This document shows positions 24,116 to 32,632 of a DNA stretch of 32,720 bases, piece after piece. The stretch is from Photorhabdus australis DSM 17609 (GTDB taxonomy: Bacteria; Pseudomonadota; Gammaproteobacteria; Enterobacterales; Enterobacteriaceae). A program made the translations under genes and the position numbers. The DNA is taken from positions 1 through 32,720 of the forward strand of contig NZ_JONO01000035.1 of assembly GCF_000711895.1 (NCBI RefSeq), in the 5' to 3' direction. The notes beneath the pieces were generated by a model. The model was not told the origin of the DNA and made no database searches. It saw nothing but the letters and a program-made list of their open reading frames with translations. How positions within the stretch are numbered: the first letter of the stretch is position 1; each line of letters starts with the position of its first letter.

Positions 24116-25081
24116 GTGCGCGTAAGTACCAATATATTGTATGACCAGAAAATGACGAGTATCACTTCTGCTCAATCAAAATGGATGCAGCAGGGAGCAC
24201 AACTATCTAGCGGTCAGAGGGTAATTAATCCATCTGATGATCCGATGGCTGCCTCTCAGGGGGTTATGGTTGCTCAGGCTGAATCTCAGAACCAGCAATA
24301 TATAACCGCTCGCTCATTTGCCAAAAACTCGATTTCTATGCAATTAAGCGTGGTATCTAAAGTTGTCGGTGTGGTTCAGAATGTTCATGAAAGTCTGGTA
24401 GCCACAGTAAACGGTGTATTAAGTGATGAAGATCGCAACTCACTGGCTATCCAACTGGAAGGATTTAAAGAGCAGCTGGTGAATTTGGGTAACACGACTG
24501 ATGGTAATGGCCGCTATATTTTTGCTGGCTATAAAACGGATGTAAAACCTTTTGATGAGAGTAAAAGCGGTACAGTTAGCTATCAAGGTGGTTTTGAGGA
24601 GATGACTCAGAAAGTCGATAGCAATCGTTCGATGATCATTGGCCATACTGGAGCGCAGGTATTTCTCTCGTCTACCAGCAATCCGATAAAAGAGCCGGAT
24701 GGTAGCCCCAGTGAATCCGATGTATTTAAAGCGATAGATATGGCGATTCAGTCATTGAGAACGCCACTTGAAGGGGCGGATCAAAAAACTCGTGATGACG
24801 CAGTGGAATTGCTGAATAAGGCAAACCGTGGTACTCGCAATGCGTTGAATAATGTCTCTTCTGTGGAATCGGTACTGGGTTTACAACTAAGAGAAATAGA
24901 TGAATTAAATAGCCTGGGGGCAGAACGCACTCTGGCTAATAAAAGTCGTTTGAGTGAACTGCTTGACGTTGAATGGAATTCAGCAATTTCGAATTATTAT
25001 CAGCAACAGGCAGTACTTCAGGCATCGTATAAGACATTTGTCGATATGAAAGGCATGTCGTTATTTGAGATGTTTCGTTAA
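24116..25081 (+). CDS. flgL: FlgL, hook-filament junction protein 3
   Basis: 321 residues from a GTG start at 24116, giving MRVSTNILYDQKMTSI as in the family, with AAAAGGAATAAC upstream. Residues 30-50 contain SSGQRVINPSDDPMAASQGV, the flagellin-like N-terminal core; the C-terminus (NYYQQQAVLQASYKTFVDMK) forms the other core helix. FlgL is the last junction protein before flagellin and is carried by FlgN. Co-transcribed with flgK (84-base gap with a small GGATAT-TCAG-ATATCC hairpin) and followed by a strong terminator. Confidence 0.95.
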   Translation: MRVSTNILYDQKMTSITSAQSKWMQQGAQLSSGQRVINPSDDPMAASQGVMVAQAESQNQQYITARSFAKNSISMQLSVVSKVVGVVQNVHESLVATVNGVLSDEDRNSLAIQLEGFKEQLVNLGNTTDGNGRYIFAGYKTDVKPFDESKSGTVSYQGGFEEMTQKVDSNRSMIIGHTGAQVFLSSTSNPIKEPDGSPSESDVFKAIDMAIQSLRTPLEGADQKTRDDAVELLNKANRGTRNALNNVSSVESVLGLQLREIDELNSLGAERTLANKSRLSELLDVEWNSAISNYYQQQAVLQASYKTFVDMKGMSLFEMFR

Positions 25082-25101
25082 TTAAAATTTCATTGTTAAT
25101 T

Positions 25102-25133
25102 GAATCGCTGGCTTTCAAGCCAGCGATTCTTTT
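25102..25133 (+). terminator. Intrinsic terminator of flgKL
   Basis: A perfect 12-13-bp stem (GAATCGCTGGCTT with AAGCCAGCGATTC) is followed by CTTTT-type sequence 20 bases after the flgL stop. It marks the right end of the flagellar region. Confidence 0.85.
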
Positions 25134-25254
25134 CATTGAATGTATTTAATTGATCACAATTAAATATCTCAGATAATTATCTATCATGTAAATAATCCTA
25201 TTTTTACTTATTTCAGTTAATTCCCTCCTGTGGTTAAAAATATATTGTTGAAAC

Positions 25255-25578
25255 TTAAAGTGCCGGATGTGGAGGTGGGTATAAATCAGTAACTTCAGTT
25301 TCTGAGTGTAGGTAATTACTGAGATTGGTAATTACAACTCTATAGAAATAAACTGGGTTAGGCGGTGGTTGAAGAAATATAGTTTCACCAGGTTGGATAT
25401 CAATAGAGGCATACTGGTTATAATCTCCGAATGGCGGTGCCCAGTAATTTATTACCCTAATAGGTGCTGGACCGTTGTTTTTTATATTAAAATCAGGATG
25501 GCGAACGGTAGGCATGATTATACTGCCACCAGTATAAACTTCAAAAGTTTGAGTAGGGTTTATATATATATTTCTCAT
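25255..25578 (-). CDS. Small uncharacterised protein, probably beta-rich
   Basis: 107 residues, with AAGGA nine bases before the ATG on the minus strand. The sequence is rich in Asn, Pro and Tyr, with short alternating strands (TFEVYTGGSIIMPTV, ASIDIQPGETIFL, YFYRVVITNLS) and a Pro-rich end (TDLYPPPHPAL). No Cys, no signal peptide and no membrane segment. This composition fits a small beta-sandwich, but I recognise no family. It stands alone between the flagellar terminator and the T6SS remnants, transcribed toward flgL. The downstream 120 bases hold only the flagellar terminator. Confidence 0.6.
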   Translation of the reverse strand: MRNIYINPTQTFEVYTGGSIIMPTVRHPDFNIKNNGPAPIRVINYWAPPFGDYNQYASIDIQPGETIFLQPPPNPVYFYRVVITNLSNYLHSETEVTDLYPPPHPAL

Positions 25579-26155
25579 TTTATTGTTTCCTTGTTATGAC
25601 GGTTATTGTGCATATATACAGATAATTTTATCTGATAAATTTAACTTAACACTTTCCTGTGATAATTAAATATTGAAATTTATCAGTGATTTAAGATGAA
25701 TGAGATAAATTGGTCGTCTTTGGGTTTCAGCTTAATAAGTAGAAAAGAATTGCTGTTGTTAGAAATATTACACTAATTAGGTTTTCTCTTTTATTACTGA
25801 GTGAGTTCAGAGATTTTGATTAATTAAATCTCGGTCATTTATTATAACTTATTAAAAATATAGGTATTCTATGTTATATCCTGTGAAAAACGCTGACTTT
25901 CAATGGAGTAAAATATCGTTTTTTATTTAAAATAAGTGAATTATGCCTTTCGTTTTCTATGCTCCCATTTATATGTTAAACGATTAAACCGATAGTCTGT
26001 TGATAATTGAAGACAGAAATTAAAGTTGAATGAACGGAACTACCGGTGAAATAGATTAGGTAATTATGTAAGTAAATAAGGTTGAATCATGGTTGTTTTA
26101 AATAATTTATTTAATTTCCTGAATCTTAATCTCACGCAATCAGAGAGGGCAGGTA
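25579..26155. other. AT-rich intergenic region
   Basis: About 580 bases with no credible coding frame. The left end should hold the promoter of the small minus-strand gene and the right end that of vgrG; AGAGAGGGCAGG precedes the vgrG start. Nothing else is recognised. Confidence 0.4.
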
Positions 26156-27915
26156 ATGGCAAATTCAGGACTGGTTTTTACTCTTACGGTAGGTAATCTT
26201 CCAGAGCAAACTTTTGCGGTGGTTGACTTTACCCTTAATGAAGCACTATCAACGTTGTTTTGTCTGGAAGCTACACTAACCTGCGCTGATTCGGACATTG
26301 ATTTTGCCGATGTGCTGGATAATTCTGCAACACTGACTGTCCATCGTGACGGCCAACCAGAACGCAGCGTGACCGGGATTGTGACTCAGTTTGAATAAAG
26401 CACGACAGGTCGTCACCGTAGTCATTACTCCCTGACACTGCATTCCGGTTTATGGCGTGCGGGGTTGCGGGTGAACCGTTAGTTGTTTTTGTGGATTCTT
26501 ATCGGATAAATGGCAATCATTCACTGCCTTACCGTCCAGAATTGGATAGCACAGGAAGCCAATGCTGTATCAATCAATTTCGTTGGTGTGAACGGGTTGG
26601 AATAGCGCGTGTTATTTTGCGGGATCGCACGTTCAAAAACCCCCGCTGGACTGCTGACTATTACTATCACGAGCGCCAACTTAACCATCAACGTTCAGAT
26701 CTGCACAGCTATGATTATTATGATTTTCCGGGACGCTATAAAGATGAGACTGGCCAGCGAATCAGTCAATATCGCCTGGAAGCGCTTCGTCGTGATGCCA
26801 TGTTTGGGCAAGGGAAAAGTGACTGTTTCGCCCTTTCGGCGGCGGTGGGATTCACACTTACTGATCACCCGAAAGAGAAATTTAATGCTCTTTGGCAAGT
26901 GACTCAAATCACTCATTACGGCAAACAACCGCAGGCGGATGAATCCCGTTTTGGCGAGCAAGGCACCACCTTAACCAACCATTTCACCTTTGGAGATTGT
27001 AATCGGGTATGGCGCCCTTCACCTTATCCCAAACCGCAGATTGATGGCTTACAGATTGCGACAGTTGTGGGGCCGGAAGGAGAAGAAATCTTTTGTGATG
27101 AATATGGACGGGTGCGGGTGCAATTTGCCTGGGACGAATATGGCAAATTTAATGACCAGAGTTCTTGTTGGATCAGAGTCAGTCAGGCTTGGGCCGGTCA
27201 GCGCTGGGGGATGATTGCTATTCCGCGGGTAGGTCAGGAAGTACTGGTGGCTTTTTTGCATGGCGATCCGGACCAACCGATTATTATTGGGCGAACTTAT
27301 CATGCCAGCAACATCGTGCCGAACCCTCTGCCGATGGCAAAAACCCAGATGTCAATCCGTTCGAAAATCCATAAAGGAGATGGTTTTAACGAACTGCGTT
27401 TTGAAGATGAGAAAGATAAGGAGGAAGTGTTTATTCACGCTCAGAAAAATCTGGCGATTCAGGTGCTCAATTCTCGTGATGAGCAAATTAATTACAACCG
27501 CACAACCCGCATTGGACATGATGACGAACTGGTGATTGCCAACAATCGTAAAGTGACCGTTGAGGGGCAACAGGAGCATAAAACGACGGGTGACTATATT
27601 GCTCAGATTGACGGTGATAAAGCCTTGCAGGTCAAAGGAGATGTCATACAGAAAATACAGGGCGTACTTAGCGTTGATATCGCTGATGACATCACGATAA
27701 AAAGCGGGGGCAAAATCACCCTGAAAGTAGGCAGTAGTTTTATTGTCATTCATGATGGCGGTGTAGATATCAAAGGTTCGTCGATCAACCTGAATTCGGG
27801 CGGCAGTCCTGGCATCTTATTACAACCGACTAATCCAGCGATTTTACAAAGCGCGGCTCATGCTGGTTCGATGTTTGTTGCACATTGTCCGATGGAGAAA
27901 AATCATAATGGATAA
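26156..27915 (+). pseudogene. vgrG: VgrG (type VI secretion spike) pseudogene
   Basis: The first 80 codons are a normal VgrG start (TVGNLPEQTFAVVDFTLNEA to GIVTQFE) and end in TAA at 26396, probably a CAA to TAA change since the frame continues RHRSHYSLTLHSGLWRAGLR for 28 codons. At about 26478 the coding shifts frame and jumps to LVVFVDSYRINGNHSLPYRP; the intervening part of the gp27-like domain (roughly 80-100 residues by recall of the family) is deleted. From there to 27915 the rest is intact: gp5-like OB domain (EEIFCDEYGRVRVQFAWDEY), needle repeats and the glycine-rich end. The spike protein cannot be made whole. Adaptor gene tec overlaps its 3' end by eight bases. Confidence 0.88.
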
Positions 27916-28762
27916 AGAAAAACTTTATGTGGTTGTTGATGCCGCAACGGAATCCCAATTGCTCCTGATATTGGAGCATTTTGATCCTCCTTTCACTTGT
28001 CTCTATGATGAATCTTTACCACCTGAATTACTGAAAGTTGCACCTTATTTAGTGGAGGTAACAGAAAGGGTTCAACTTTATTTGGACGAATGGAAAACGC
28101 CTTGGGGAATTTACTTAAGCACTCAGGCGGATATGAAAACATTACATCGACATTTGCGTAAATATTTACAGGTATTATTACCAGATCAGGACAAACCGGT
28201 CTTTTTCCGGTTTTATGATCCGCGCAATATCTGGGATTTTCTTAACGTACTCAGTGACTGGGAAATTCACTGTTTTATGGGGCCAATAGATAAAATTGCT
28301 ACTTGTTACCAGGAAAATATTCAACGTCATGATTTTCTTGCTATTAGAGAACAATATCCACGGGGTGCTAGCAGTAAAAGAAAACTCTTATCGATAACGC
28401 CAGAACAACTGGAAAAAATTGATGCTGCTTTTGCTGAACGTTATGTACAGACATTAGCAGCATTAATAATCGAATGGGAAACCATCGAGGGGTTTGATTA
28501 CGTGGGTTATATTCGGTCGCTACTTACTGAATTAGGAAATATCGGTATTACGGATGATCACAGTGTGCGGGGAATATTAAAATTATTCTTCGCGCAAAGA
28601 TACCTATCTATTGAATACGCGCCTGAACGCTGTAAACGCATATTAAATGATATTTACGAAAACAACTTTTTGTACAATATCATTGATAATGGAAAACCTA
28701 CTATACAACAATGGTTCCCGGTGCTTCAAAATCTACTCCAGCACTTTACTATTTTTGGGTGA
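27908..28762 (+). CDS. DUF4123 adaptor (Tec/Tap-type T6SS effector chaperone)
   Basis: 284 residues from the ATG at 27908, which overlaps the end of vgrG. Residues 1-125 are the DUF4123 domain: MDKEKLYVVVDAATESQLL, then LYDESLPPELLKVAPYLVEV, WGIYLSTQADMKTLHRHLRK and VFFRFYDPRNIWDFLNVLSD. Such proteins load an effector encoded downstream onto the tip of VgrG. Residues 160-284 form a helical extension. Here the expected effector is gone and methylase sequence begins inside the last 30-50 bases of the gene, so the final residues (about LLQHFTIFG) are probably out-of-frame methylase codons. The frame is open, but with vgrG broken and no effector the gene is likely non-functional in its original role. 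Confidence 0.8.
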   Translation: MDKEKLYVVVDAATESQLLLILEHFDPPFTCLYDESLPPELLKVAPYLVEVTERVQLYLDEWKTPWGIYLSTQADMKTLHRHLRKYLQVLLPDQDKPVFFRFYDPRNIWDFLNVLSDWEIHCFMGPIDKIATCYQENIQRHDFLAIREQYPRGASSKRKLLSITPEQLEKIDAAFAERYVQTLAALIIEWETIEGFDYVGYIRSLLTELGNIGITDDHSVRGILKLFFAQRYLSIEYAPERCKRILNDIYENNFLYNIIDNGKPTIQQWFPVLQNLLQHFTIFG

Positions 28763-30379
28763 AGGTTGTTGCCACGCCAGAGGGGGAAGAAATTCCGTTG
28801 TTTTCAAGTTATGTATTCAGTAAAAATGCCTACGCTAGCAAGAAACCAGATGCGCAAATATGGTGCCCGTCATGCGAATCTATTATTGTAGAGAAATACA
28901 ATAGTACTGACATTAAATGCCCTTGCTGCTTACATAACTTTAATCCCCAAAATGGACCTGCCAAGGGAACAAAAGTTGTTGACAGTAAAGGTAATGAATA
29001 CAAAATTAAAGAGCTGGTATCTGGCAAAGAGTATCCACCAAAGCATAAATTGTATGCCATCATGGCGCTTAACGAAGCAGGTGAAGAGGTCTATATCAAA
29101 CCGACTCAATATGACTACGACCTTTTTAATGAAGCGCGTGAACGTCTTTCCTTAATCAAAGGTGATCTTCCATTACCGACCATGAAGGTTAGACTTGGAT
29201 ATAACACAAACCAAGCACGTGGATATAATTACAATAATTGGTGTGACTTTTTTAATGAACGCCAATTGTTATGCCTTGGATTATTGCTTCAGCGGATATT
29301 GAAGATTAAAGATAAGGTGATTCGAGATCATTTTGTTTGCCTGTTCAGTGGAACACTTGAATTTAATAACTTGTTTTGTAGTTTTAAGGGAGAGGGTACT
29401 GGTGCTGTTCGTCATATGTTTTCTAACCATATTTTGAAACCCGAGAGAACTCCGTTAGAAAATAGCGTATGGGGAACACCGGGAAAAAGTAGTGGTACAT
29501 TTTCGACATTATTTGAAAGTCGTTTGATTAAGGCGAAGACTTATCTTGATGAACCCTTTGAAGTATTTATTGAAAACAATGGGGTAAAATGTTTCTCAAA
29601 GAAAATCGTTTGCAGTGATCCGATAAGGGTCAATCCTACCCAATCATGGGAAACGTTCAAAAACGCCTCTCAAGGTGCTTTGATTTTGAATGCGGACAGT
29701 TCTTCACTTCCTATCCCTGATTCATCGGTTGATGCTGTAGTTACTGATCCACCGTATTTTGATTTTGTTCACTATAGTGAATTGAGTGACTTTTTCTATG
29801 CCTGGCATTTCTAATGCGCTTAGAGGTGAATATGAGTATTTAAATAGAAAAGATTCATCACATGAAAACGAAGTTCAAGATAGGGATAACGAAAGTTTCA
29901 CAAGGAAAATTTGCAGTATTTTTAAGGAATGCAACCGAGTACTTAAAGAAGATGGTCTCTTGTGTTTCAGCTATCATCATTCGACGATAGACGGTTGGAT
30001 GGCAATATATGATTCTGTCACTCAAGCCGGTTTTGACATTGTAGCTGCTCACCCGGTAAAAGCTGAAATGTCTGTTGCCAGCCCTAAAAGCGCAACAAAA
30101 GATCCTATTAATCTTGATGCAATCTTGGTGTGTAAAAAGGAAATTGATCCGCCAAAAATTGAGAATCCACAGGACGAAATCTTTTCCCGGTTCAGAGATT
30201 ATGTTGAACGATTCGACGTTGTTGAAAGAAATCTAAGTGTAGGGGACTGTTTTGTAATTGCTTGCTCCCAGGCAATTACGGTTGCTTCATGCCTTCGAAT
30301 GGATAGAGAATCGACGATTGACCTGATTAAATGGTCTGTTGGAACATGTGTTCAGCGTAAAAAGATATTGCTTAAATGA
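28711..30379 (+). pseudogene. DNA adenine methylase pseudogene (DUF1156/COG1743-like), truncated and frameshifted
   Basis: Homology appears to begin near residue 9 of the open frame (TPALYYFWVKVV), so the N-terminal part of the usual protein is missing. A zinc ribbon follows (Cys52-x2-Cys55 and Cys70-x-Cys72-Cys73), then a long middle, then VTDPPYFDFVHYSELSDFFY with the catalytic DPPY at 346-349. The frame stops at 29814 just after FFYAW; the protein continues in another frame as SNALRGEYEYLNRKDSSHEN to 30379, including RVLKEDGLLCFSYHHS. Removing one base from GGCATTTCT would rejoin the parts (FFYAWLSNAL). By recall, such methylases belong to phage-defence or modification loci. No restriction or helicase partner is present here. 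Confidence 0.78.
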
Positions 30380-30419
30380 CCAGACCAATGGCCGGATATT
30401 AAAAGTATAAGAAATAAAA

Positions 30420-30452
30420 GGTACTGTGCCCAAAAATGTGGGCAACGGTACC
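30420..30452. repeat. Imperfect hairpin after the methylase remnant
   Basis: GGTAC...GTACC outer arms and GCCC...GGGC inner arms with an 8-base loop. It could act as a weak bidirectional terminator or be a short mobile repeat; no T-run follows. Confidence 0.4.
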
Positions 30453-30470
30453 AATATTGATTCTGTTGGG

Positions 30471-30599
30471 TATGTACCTGTTATCTTTCAAGTTGCCTCT
30501 TTGTTGGCTGCACTCACTCACCCCGGTCACATAGTTATCTATGCTCCCGGGGATTCACTCCCTGGCCGTCGCGATGCATCTTGAAATCTATTGGGTATA
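30471..30599 (-). repeat. ERIC element
   Basis: 129 bases in reverse orientation: starts TATGTACCTGTTATCTTTCA, core CACCCCGGTCAC...GCTCCCGGGGATTCAC, ends TCTATTGGGTATA. Closely similar to the copy at 14842-14969. It separates the methylase remnant from the toxin-antitoxin pair. Confidence 0.9.
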
Positions 30600-30644
30600 T
30601 ATGTTTTAAGGAGTCTATTTGCGATATGGAAAAACGAACAAAAC

Positions 30645-30680
30645 TTGCACTACTATTTGTTTTTGTAGTAACATAACTAC
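30645..30680 (+). promoter_or_regulatory. Promoter and operator of the toxin-antitoxin pair
   Basis: A -35-like TTGCAC (30645-30650) is followed after 18 bases by TAACAT (30669-30674). The dyad GTAGT-AACATA-ACTAC (30665-30680) overlaps the -10, and a further ACTAC lies at 30649-30653. Three half-sites over the promoter fit autorepression by the antitoxin or the toxin-antitoxin complex. Confidence 0.6.
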
Positions 30681-30708
30681 ATATCAAATTCAAGTAGGAG
30701 CTGCTGCC

Positions 30709-30963
30709 ATGACTATTACGACTCTATCCAGCCGAGAGCTGAATCAGGACGTTACTCGCGCAAAGAAGAAGACCAAGAACGGCCCCGTATTCATTACAGA
30801 CCGTGGTAAACCTGCTCATGTGCTGTTGAGCATTGAAGAATACCGGTTGCTTACAAAGCAGTATCGCAATATTGCCGATTCGCTGGCTATGCCGGGCGTT
30901 GCGGACATTGAGTTTGAGCCGCAGCGCGTGACTATCGAAACCCGTCCGGCTGACCTCTCATGA
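30709..30963 (+). CDS. Phd/YefM-family antitoxin
   Basis: 84 residues from the ATG at 30709, chosen for its GTAGGAG site; an earlier frame start at 30619 would run through the operator. Residues 1-50 are the Phd/YefM DNA-binding fold: TTLSSRELNQDVTRAKKKTK, then GPVFITDRGKPAHVLLSIEE. The C-terminal 30 residues (DIEFEPQRVTIETRPADLS) are the toxin-neutralising tail. The stop overlaps the toxin start (ATGATG), so the pair is translationally coupled. GC content is higher than in the surrounding AT-rich DNA, suggesting transfer. Confidence 0.9.
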   Translation: MTITTLSSRELNQDVTRAKKKTKNGPVFITDRGKPAHVLLSIEEYRLLTKQYRNIADSLAMPGVADIEFEPQRVTIETRPADLS

Positions 30964-31379
30964 TGTACGTACTCGATACCAACGTGGTGTCCGAACTACG
31001 AAAAGTTCGGGCTGGGAAGGCCGATCCGAGCGTTGCAGCATGGACTGAAAGCGTCGATGCTGCCAGCCTTTATGTATCCGCCATCACTATCATGGAGTTA
31101 GAGCTTGGTGTTTTGTTGATTGAGCGTAAGGATGCCACGCAGGGGGCCATGTTGCGTGCATGGTTGGAGCAACATGTCTTGCCGGAGTTTTCTGGGCGAA
31201 CGCTACCCGTCGATACAGCCGTGGCGCAACGCTGTGCCCGGTTACATGTACCTGACAAGAACTGTGAGCGTGACGCGCTTATTGCAGCGACGGCTCTTGT
31301 GCATGGTATGACTGTAGTTACTCGCAACGTAGCCGATTTTAAGTCCACAGGGGTGACGATCCTCAATCCGTGGGAGTAA
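30960..31379 (+). CDS. VapC-family PIN-domain toxin
   Basis: 139 residues. The acidic active-site residues of PIN ribonucleases are all visible: Asp6 (VLDTNVVSEL), Glu46 (TIMELELG), Asp105 (CERDALIAATAL) and Asp126 (TRNVADF). VapC toxins cut tRNA or rRNA with Mg2+ at this site and are held in check by the antitoxin encoded just upstream. Length and motifs are complete, so the toxin appears functional. ATG 30963 is an equally good start, one codon later. Together with the preceding gene this is a complete type II module between two ERIC elements. Confidence 0.92.
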   Translation: MMYVLDTNVVSELRKVRAGKADPSVAAWTESVDAASLYVSAITIMELELGVLLIERKDATQGAMLRAWLEQHVLPEFSGRTLPVDTAVAQRCARLHVPDKNCERDALIAATALVHGMTVVTRNVADFKSTGVTILNPWE

Positions 31380-31437
31380 ATCCTTTGTATCTAAAATGCC
31401 AGGATTATATTGACCTACCTATGTAGTGAGCGAAGTG

Positions 31438-31564
31438 TATACCCTTCATCTTTCAAGCTGCTGCTTTGTTGGCTGCGTTCACTTACCCCAGTCACCTAGT
31501 TATCTATGCTCCTGGGAATTCGCTCCCTTGCCGCCGCGATGTATCTTGAAATCAATAGGGTATA
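31438..31564 (-). repeat. ERIC element
   Basis: 127 bases from TATACCCTTCATCTTTCAAG to AATAGGGTATA, the exact consensus length, in the same orientation as the copy at 30471. The two bracket the toxin-antitoxin pair. Confidence 0.9.
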
Positions 31565-31600
31565 TCCAATACCAGTTGATCATTTGAGTATTTTTTGCAT

Positions 31601-31927
31601 CTAGATCGACGAGGTTTTTCTGAATTTAATCGGCCATAAGCTGGCCGATACGGCAGACTGACCGACACCTAATTTTTCTGCAACTTCTGATTGTGACAAG
31701 TCGCGATAAACACGCCAAGCAGCAATGATACTAATTTGTTGCTCAACTATGATCCCAACTACTTCATGTGGGATAGTTTCTTCATCATTTTCATCTACTT
31801 CATATGATACTGATACGTAATCTTCATCTCGATCAGACAGGGCTAGTAGACGTTCATACTCCTCTATAGGCAGAATTACTGATTGCCGCACACCATTTTC
31901 GTCAGTAATAAAGTTGATTCTGGGCAT
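31601..31927 (-). CDS. XRE-type antitoxin-like protein, C-terminus probably truncated
   Basis: 108 residues. Residues 1-60 show the linker type found in HigA/XRE antitoxins of this group (INFITDENGVRQSVILPIEE, YERLLALSDRDEDY). Residues 62-95 are the start of an HTH_XRE domain: AAWRVYRDLSQSEVAEKLGV and GQSAVS. After the recognition helix the sequence becomes ASLWPIKFRKTSSI, unlike the family, and stops about 25 residues early, so a frameshift or end replacement is likely. No partner toxin gene is next to it. Promoter region 31928-32158 is AT-rich and otherwise empty. Confidence 0.65.
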   Translation of the reverse strand: MPRINFITDENGVRQSVILPIEEYERLLALSDRDEDYVSVSYEVDENDEETIPHEVVGIIVEQQISIIAAWRVYRDLSQSEVAEKLGVGQSAVSASLWPIKFRKTSSI

Positions 31928-32158
31928 GAAATTTACTCCGGTTAAATTTAATCAATGTAATACAATGGATTATGATCTTTCCTTGCTATTTTTTGCTAAT
32001 AGGTATTTGTTTGTCTGCGTTTTACTTCTTTGACTTCGATGATCACCTACCCTTAATTGATACTGGTTTTTGCTGCCGCTCAGCTTTGTTATATCCAGTT
32101 GAACTATTGTAAGTCTAATAATCAAGTAGTAAGCTAATAATGTTAACTACAGGGTATA

Positions 32159-32566
32159 TTAGAGCTTTTCTCCATTAATGACCTGCCAATGGTAAGGTTG
32201 CAATTCACGAATAGTTTTAAATAACAGCTCGTTTCTCTCATTAGTCACCGCTGCTTTTACTGAGCCTCCCCAATGAACCAGACGTTCCCGACATATTCCA
32301 CAGGGTGACAAGATGATATATTCACAGCCGGCATCTTCACGGCAGAGACATATAGAGTGCGTTACTGCTTCATTCAGTTTATGAGCTTCCAAATAAGCGC
32401 CAACTTCCATACAAAGAGATAATGCGTCATTTTTGGTATCAGGGGCAATGCTGGTTAATATTTTACCCGATGTTGTCCGTACTGCGGCTGCACCACCCCA
32501 TCCTTTGGGGTATCGTTTTTCGATTAAGTTAACTGCGGCATTGTATAAATCTTGTTCTATATTCAT
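32159..32566 (-). CDS. Cytidine/blasticidin deaminase-like protein
   Basis: 135 residues, the length of small tetrameric cytidine deaminases. Zinc site: Cys52-Met-Glu54 (LCMEVGAYLEAH) and Pro88-Cys89-x2-Cys92 (LSPCGICRERL); the usual proton shuttle Glu is Glu54. The N-terminal helix and AAAVRTTSGKILTSIAPDT strand fit the fold. The first motif is CxE, as in CDA and blasticidin-S deaminases, rather than HAE. The substrate (cytidine or a nucleoside antibiotic) cannot be decided from sequence. The upstream region contains an 8-bp tandem repeat that could affect expression. Confidence 0.82.
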   Translation of the reverse strand: MNIEQDLYNAAVNLIEKRYPKGWGGAAAVRTTSGKILTSIAPDTKNDALSLCMEVGAYLEAHKLNEAVTHSICLCREDAGCEYIILSPCGICRERLVHWGGSVKAAVTNERNELLFKTIRELQPYHWQVINGEKL

Positions 32567-32632
32567 TAACTTACTGCTCCATTAATACCTTCGAAAATGA
32601 TTTTTTAGATGTTGTTAAAAATATATTATAAG

